61,701 bases of DNA from JAIUNP01 sp020161975 (GTDB taxonomy: Bacteria > Pseudomonadota > Alphaproteobacteria > Rhizobiales > Beijerinckiaceae): NCBI GenBank assembly GCA_036745275.1, contig DAIOGK010000022.1, positions 1 through 61,701 on the forward strand, written 5' to 3'. How positions within the stretch are numbered: position 1 is the stretch's first letter; each line of letters begins with the position of its first letter. Below the pieces are notes generated by a model. It saw only the letters and a list, made by a program, of their open reading frames with translations. It searched no databases and was not told the DNA's origin. Shown here piece by piece: positions 58,971 through 61,701 of the stretch. Position numbers and translations under genes: made by a program.

Positions 58971-59198
58971 TCGTCGGGGGCGGCGAGACACAACCGATCG
59001 TTCCTGCGCCTTTTCGACGGAGTGTTCACTGCCGCCGTTCAGATGGTCCGTTGATCGGGGCCAGGGCGACATTTCCGATGGCAATGATCATCGTAAGGAT
59101 CGGTCTGGCCTGATCCCCATCGAGGTCATTCTGTGCCGGATCGGGCACGACGTCGACGCCCCCTGCCCCGACCAGACCCGGCGCCGCGCGCGCCGCAA

Positions 59199-59214
59199 GT
59201 TGCCGGCCGGCAAC
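59199..59214. promoter_or_regulatory. parS-like RepB site upstream of repA
   Basis: GTTGCCGGCCGGCAAC is a perfect 16-bp palindrome fitting GTT-N4-GC-N4-AAC, the consensus of repABC centromere sites. An identical copy lies at 60604. Two copies flanking repA strongly support a RepB binding role. Confidence 0.85.
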
Positions 59215-59238
59215 TCGGAAACTTCGGCAATCTGCGCG

Positions 59239-59253
59239 TTAACCTCTGGTTAA
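59239..59253. promoter_or_regulatory. CtrA-like box (TTAA-N7-TTAA) at repA promoter
   Basis: TTAACCTCTGGTTAA fits the full CtrA consensus exactly. It sits just before a TATATT at 59257-59262, 39 bp upstream of the repA ATG. Equally, the flanking GTTAAC pair could be an operator for RepA autoregulation. Confidence 0.5.
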
Positions 59254-59291
59254 CACTATATTTGTTGCAGGACCGGTCGGAATCGGGCCTT

Positions 59292-60560
59292 ATGGACACG
59301 CTTGGAAACGTATTATCTGCTTCCAAGCGTATATCAGAGGATTGGTCCGTGTCTCCAGACAGCCTTCTCGCCAGAAGCCAGCAGAGTGCGATTCACACCT
59401 TGATCGCAAGTCATGCGCAAGGCTTGTCTGAACGCCTGCACGCGCATCGGCTGCAATTGTTTCCGCCGGAGGCGTCGAAGACCCTTCGGAAATTCACCTC
59501 GGGTGAGGTCGCACGCCTGATTGGGGTGAACGACGGGTACCTGCGGCATCTTTCGCTGGAAGGGAAGGGCCCTCAGCCCGAGCTCACAGCGTCTGGCCGG
59601 CGCCTCTATTCCATCGAGGATGTCAGGTCGCTGCGCAGTTATCTTGATGAAGGCGTTAAAGGCGGGCGTCGCTATTTGCCAACGCGGCGGAACGGGGAAC
59701 ATCTGCAGGTTCTGGCCGTCGCCAATTTCAAGGGTGGGTCTGGCAAGACGACGTCCGCGGCGCATCTTGCGCAGTATCTTGCGTTGCACGGCTACAGGGT
59801 GCTTGCCATTGATCTTGATCCGCAGGCATCGCTCTCTGCCTTGCATGGCTATCAGCCGGAGTTTGATATCGGAACGAACGAAACGCTCTACGGTGCCCTG
59901 CGCTATGATGGTGAGCGCCGTCCTCTGAGGGACGTCATCCGCCGGACCTATTTCCCCGGGCTGGATCTTGTCCCGGGCAATATCGAGTTGATGGAGTTCG
60001 AACATGAAACGCCTCGCGCGCTGGTGGAGCGCAAGCAGGGCGACGGGTTCTTCTTCACACGTATCGACGAGGCCATCGCAAGCGTTGCCGGCGACTACGA
60101 TGTTGTCGTGATCGATTGCCCACCGCAACTTGGATACCTCACCCTGTCGGCGCTGTGCGCGGCCACTGCGGTTCTGGTGACCGTTCACCCGCAGATGCTC
60201 GATGTGATGTCCATGTGCCAGTTTCTGCTGATGACATCGCAATTGATGAGTGCCCTGGCCGATGCTGGCGGCAACATGAGCTATGACTGGATGCGCTATC
60301 TCGTGACGCGGTACGAGCCGGGGGATGGTCCACAGAACCAGATGGTCAGCTTCATGCGTTCGATGTTCGGCGACCATGTGCTCAACTATCCGATGCTGAA
60401 GTCGACCGCGATCTCGGATGCGGGAATTACCAAGCAAACGCTTTATGAGGTCGGTCGGGAGCAGTTTACGCGCTCGACCTACGACAGGGCGCTGGAAGCA
60501 CTCGATAACGTGAATGGCGAGATTGAGGGGCTTATCCTCAGAACATGGGGGCGTGGCTGA
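59292..60560 (+). CDS. repA: replicon partition ATPase, RepA (repABC)
   Basis: This 422-residue ParA-like protein has an N-terminal MerR-like DNA-binding part (FTSGEVARLIGVNDGYLRHLSLEGKGPQPE). The deviant Walker A box is VANFKGGSGKTTSAAHLAQYLALHGYRVLAIDLDPQASLS, with Walker B-like DVVVIDCPPQLGYLTL. Length and domain order are those of RepA of repABC replicons, which drives partition with RepB and represses the operon. ATG 59292 lies after the CtrA-like box. Its stop overlaps the repB start (TGATG). Confidence 0.94.
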   Translation: MDTLGNVLSASKRISEDWSVSPDSLLARSQQSAIHTLIASHAQGLSERLHAHRLQLFPPEASKTLRKFTSGEVARLIGVNDGYLRHLSLEGKGPQPELTASGRRLYSIEDVRSLRSYLDEGVKGGRRYLPTRRNGEHLQVLAVANFKGGSGKTTSAAHLAQYLALHGYRVLAIDLDPQASLSALHGYQPEFDIGTNETLYGALRYDGERRPLRDVIRRTYFPGLDLVPGNIELMEFEHETPRALVERKQGDGFFFTRIDEAIASVAGDYDVVVIDCPPQLGYLTLSALCAATAVLVTVHPQMLDVMSMCQFLLMTSQLMSALADAGGNMSYDWMRYLVTRYEPGDGPQNQMVSFMRSMFGDHVLNYPMLKSTAISDAGITKQTLYEVGREQFTRSTYDRALEALDNVNGEIEGLILRTWGRG

Positions 60561-61558
60561 TGGCGCGGAAGAACCTGCTTGATGGTCTGCTTGGCGCACC
60601 ACAGTTGCCGGCCGGCAACTCGCCGCCCGCTCCCCTCCGTTCCAGCCCGGCGCCCCTCTCGCATGGAGGGGCTATCGGATCTGTTACCCGCTCGATCGAA
60701 TTGCTTCGCGTTGAGGCCAGTGAGGCCCGCGAATTGCGGACACAACTCGAAGCAGGGCAGACGGTTGTCGAACTGGATGCTGATGCGATCGATTCCTCTA
60801 TTATTTCGGATCGACTCGGCTTTGACGCCGAGCAGATGAGCAGCCTCATTTCCTCAATTGCCGAACACGGGCAGCAGGTACCGGTTCTGCTCAGACGACA
60901 TCCCGACGTCCCCGGGCGTTATCAGGTGGCCTACGGACATCGGCGCGTCAAAGCGGCCCGCCACCTCGGGCGCAAGGTCAGGGCCATTGTCCGTCCCTTG
61001 ACGGATGCCGAACTTGTTGTCGCTCAGGGCCAGGAGAACAACGCCCGGACGGATCTGACTTTTATCGAGCGCGCATTGTTCGCTGCCCGGCTGGAAGATG
61101 CCGGTTTTGACCGGCCAACGATCATGGCTGCGCTGGCGGTCGACAAAACAGCTGCATCCAAACTCATCGCGGTTGTCCGGCGGATTCCCACGCCCATTAT
61201 TGAGGCAATCGGTCCCGCGCCGAAAGCCGGTCGGGATCGCTGGATCACGCTATCTGAGCGCCTTGAAACCAAAAAGGCTGCGATTGCCGTAGAAGGGCGG
61301 ATCAGTGAGCCGGATTTCGGGACACTGGGTACCGACCAGCGGTTTCTTGCAGTCTTCGCTGCGACCGATAAGCCAAGGAAATCTCAGACGACCACGCGTT
61401 GGATCGAGGGAGACGGAAAGCGCGTGGCGCAGCTTGTCACTGAACCAAAGCGGTCCCTGATCGTTTTTGGTGGGGCGCAGACGGCGCAATTCGCCCGGTT
61501 TGTCAGTGAGCACATCCCTGAGCTTTATCAGGATTTTCTCGCGAAATCAGACACGTAA
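60560..61558 (+). CDS. repB: replicon partition protein, RepB (repABC)
   Basis: The 332-residue ParB-like protein has the conserved N-terminal start MARKNLLDGLLGAP. The ParB/Srx box reads LISSIAEHGQQVPVLLRRHPDVPGRYQVAYGHRRVKAARHLGRKVRAIVR and ENNARTDLTFIERALFAARLEDAGF, and an HTH follows (RPTIMAALAVDKTAASKLIAV). It binds the GTTGCCGGCCGGCAAC sites, one of which lies inside its own 5' coding region. It is translationally coupled to repA. repC should follow beyond 61701. Confidence 0.94.
   Translation: MARKNLLDGLLGAPQLPAGNSPPAPLRSSPAPLSHGGAIGSVTRSIELLRVEASEARELRTQLEAGQTVVELDADAIDSSIISDRLGFDAEQMSSLISSIAEHGQQVPVLLRRHPDVPGRYQVAYGHRRVKAARHLGRKVRAIVRPLTDAELVVAQGQENNARTDLTFIERALFAARLEDAGFDRPTIMAALAVDKTAASKLIAVVRRIPTPIIEAIGPAPKAGRDRWITLSERLETKKAAIAVEGRISEPDFGTLGTDQRFLAVFAATDKPRKSQTTTRWIEGDGKRVAQLVTEPKRSLIVFGGAQTAQFARFVSEHIPELYQDFLAKSDT
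60604..60619. promoter_or_regulatory. parS-like RepB site inside repB
   Basis: The second copy of GTTGCCGGCCGGCAAC, identical to 59199-59214, is placed within codons 15-20 of repB (QLPAGN). Centromere sites inside or next to rep genes are usual in repABC replicons. Confidence 0.8.
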
Positions 61559-61595
61559 TCCGCGAAATCTGATCAACAGGAGCAAACTGAGCAAA

Positions 61596-61643
61596 AGAAA
61601 AAGGCCCCCAACGTTTCCGCCGGAAGCCCTTCTCCAATTTCGC
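61596..61643 (-). ncRNA. antisense RNA (ctRNA) in the repB-repC spacer
   Basis: The minus strand has TTGACA (61678-61673), a 17-base spacer and GATTCT (61655-61650) as promoter. About 40 bases later a GC-rich hairpin (arms 61631-61622 and 61609-61601) is followed by TTTTTC. The transcript would be about 45-50 nt. This is the location and form of the counter-transcribed RNA that limits repC expression in repABC replicons. Ends are approximate. Confidence 0.7.
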
Positions 61644-61649
61644 AGTTTG

Positions 61650-61678
61650 AGAATCCCACTTCCGCGAATCGCTGTCAA
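61650..61678 (-). promoter_or_regulatory. promoter of the repB-repC antisense RNA
   Basis: On the minus strand a perfect -35 TTGACA and a -10 GATTCT are separated by 17 bases, directly upstream of the predicted antisense RNA. The strong -35 fits the constitutive transcription expected of such RNAs. Confidence 0.65.
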
Positions 61679-61701
61679 GAGTCCCTTTGGGACAACCGTC
61701 A

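Noticed and set aside
57063..59084. A 673-codon open frame antisense to the GMC and cytochrome genes
   Set aside because: Arg/Gly/His-rich shadow composition with no motifs, while the opposite strand encodes clear FAD and CxxCH motifs.
1..61701. tRNA, rRNA, CRISPR array or phage structural genes
   Set aside because: No clover-leaf, rRNA-like stretch, regularly spaced repeat or phage-type gene order was seen on either strand.

Overview
The window looks like a segment of a repABC-type secondary replicon (plasmid or chromid) from an alphaproteobacterium of the order Hyphomicrobiales (Rhizobiales). The basis is a repA-repB pair at the right edge with GTT-N4-GC-N4-AAC palindromes (RepB/parS type) and the start of the repB-repC spacer with its antisense RNA. 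High-GC coding, many ATGA start/stop overlaps, Bug-family and LysR-rich catabolic clusters and rhizobial-type IS elements agree with this. No rRNA, tRNA or CRISPR array was seen. repC must lie just past the right edge.

Layout, left to right. 1-3230 is a transposon scrapyard: a decayed IS630 element, a truncated gene, an IS5/IS427-group element with a frameshifted transposase and an older IS5-family fragment. 3232-9441 is a LysR-controlled catabolic cluster for an amino-acid-like compound: binding protein, permease, enolase-superfamily enzyme, DadA-like FAD oxidoreductase and saccharopine-dehydrogenase-like enzyme. 9635-21798 is an ECF sigma factor regulon. A SigF-NrsF pair sits beside a bufferin operon (bufABC) for copper-binding modified peptides. 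Five copies of one ECF promoter motif, GTAAC(A/T/G)-N16-CGAA, precede doxX-tlpA, opgC-TPR-DUF302-yeeE, sigF-nrsF, bufABC and a YHS-peroxiredoxin pair. 22077-23705 encodes an acetolactate-synthase-like ThDP enzyme. 23819-25214 is a mosaic of gene fragments around one intact hypothetical gene.

25745-33860 is a quinoprotein-associated cluster: PQQ-type dehydrogenase, beta-propeller protein, two ABC binding proteins, two ATPases and two permeases. 34356-39437 is a second LysR-controlled catabolic cluster: enolase superfamily, aspartate-dehydrogenase-like, DHDPS family and Bug binding protein. 39835-49693 is a copper-resistance island: an OmpR-type two-component system, lipoprotein, TolC-like outer-membrane protein, two Tat-exported multicopper oxidases, cupredoxin, CusF-like protein, cytochrome b561 and DUF411 protein. 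A tandem box of the GTTACA-N4-GTTACA type occurs three times at its regulatory regions. 50209-58970 carries a VOC protein, an otsB-GH15-otsA trehalose operon and a three-subunit FAD/cytochrome c dehydrogenase. 59199-61701 is the replication and partition module, with a perfect TTAA-N7-TTAA (CtrA-like) site upstream of repA.

The most interesting system is the SigF regulon. It ties the bufferin genes to an OpgC-like acyltransferase, a TTC38-like TPR protein, a DUF302 protein, a YeeE-type sulfur transporter, DoxX/TlpA redox proteins and a YHS/peroxiredoxin pair. Together with the separate Cop-type island, the replicon carries two independent periplasmic copper or oxidative defences. All function calls come from reading the sequence; no database search was run.
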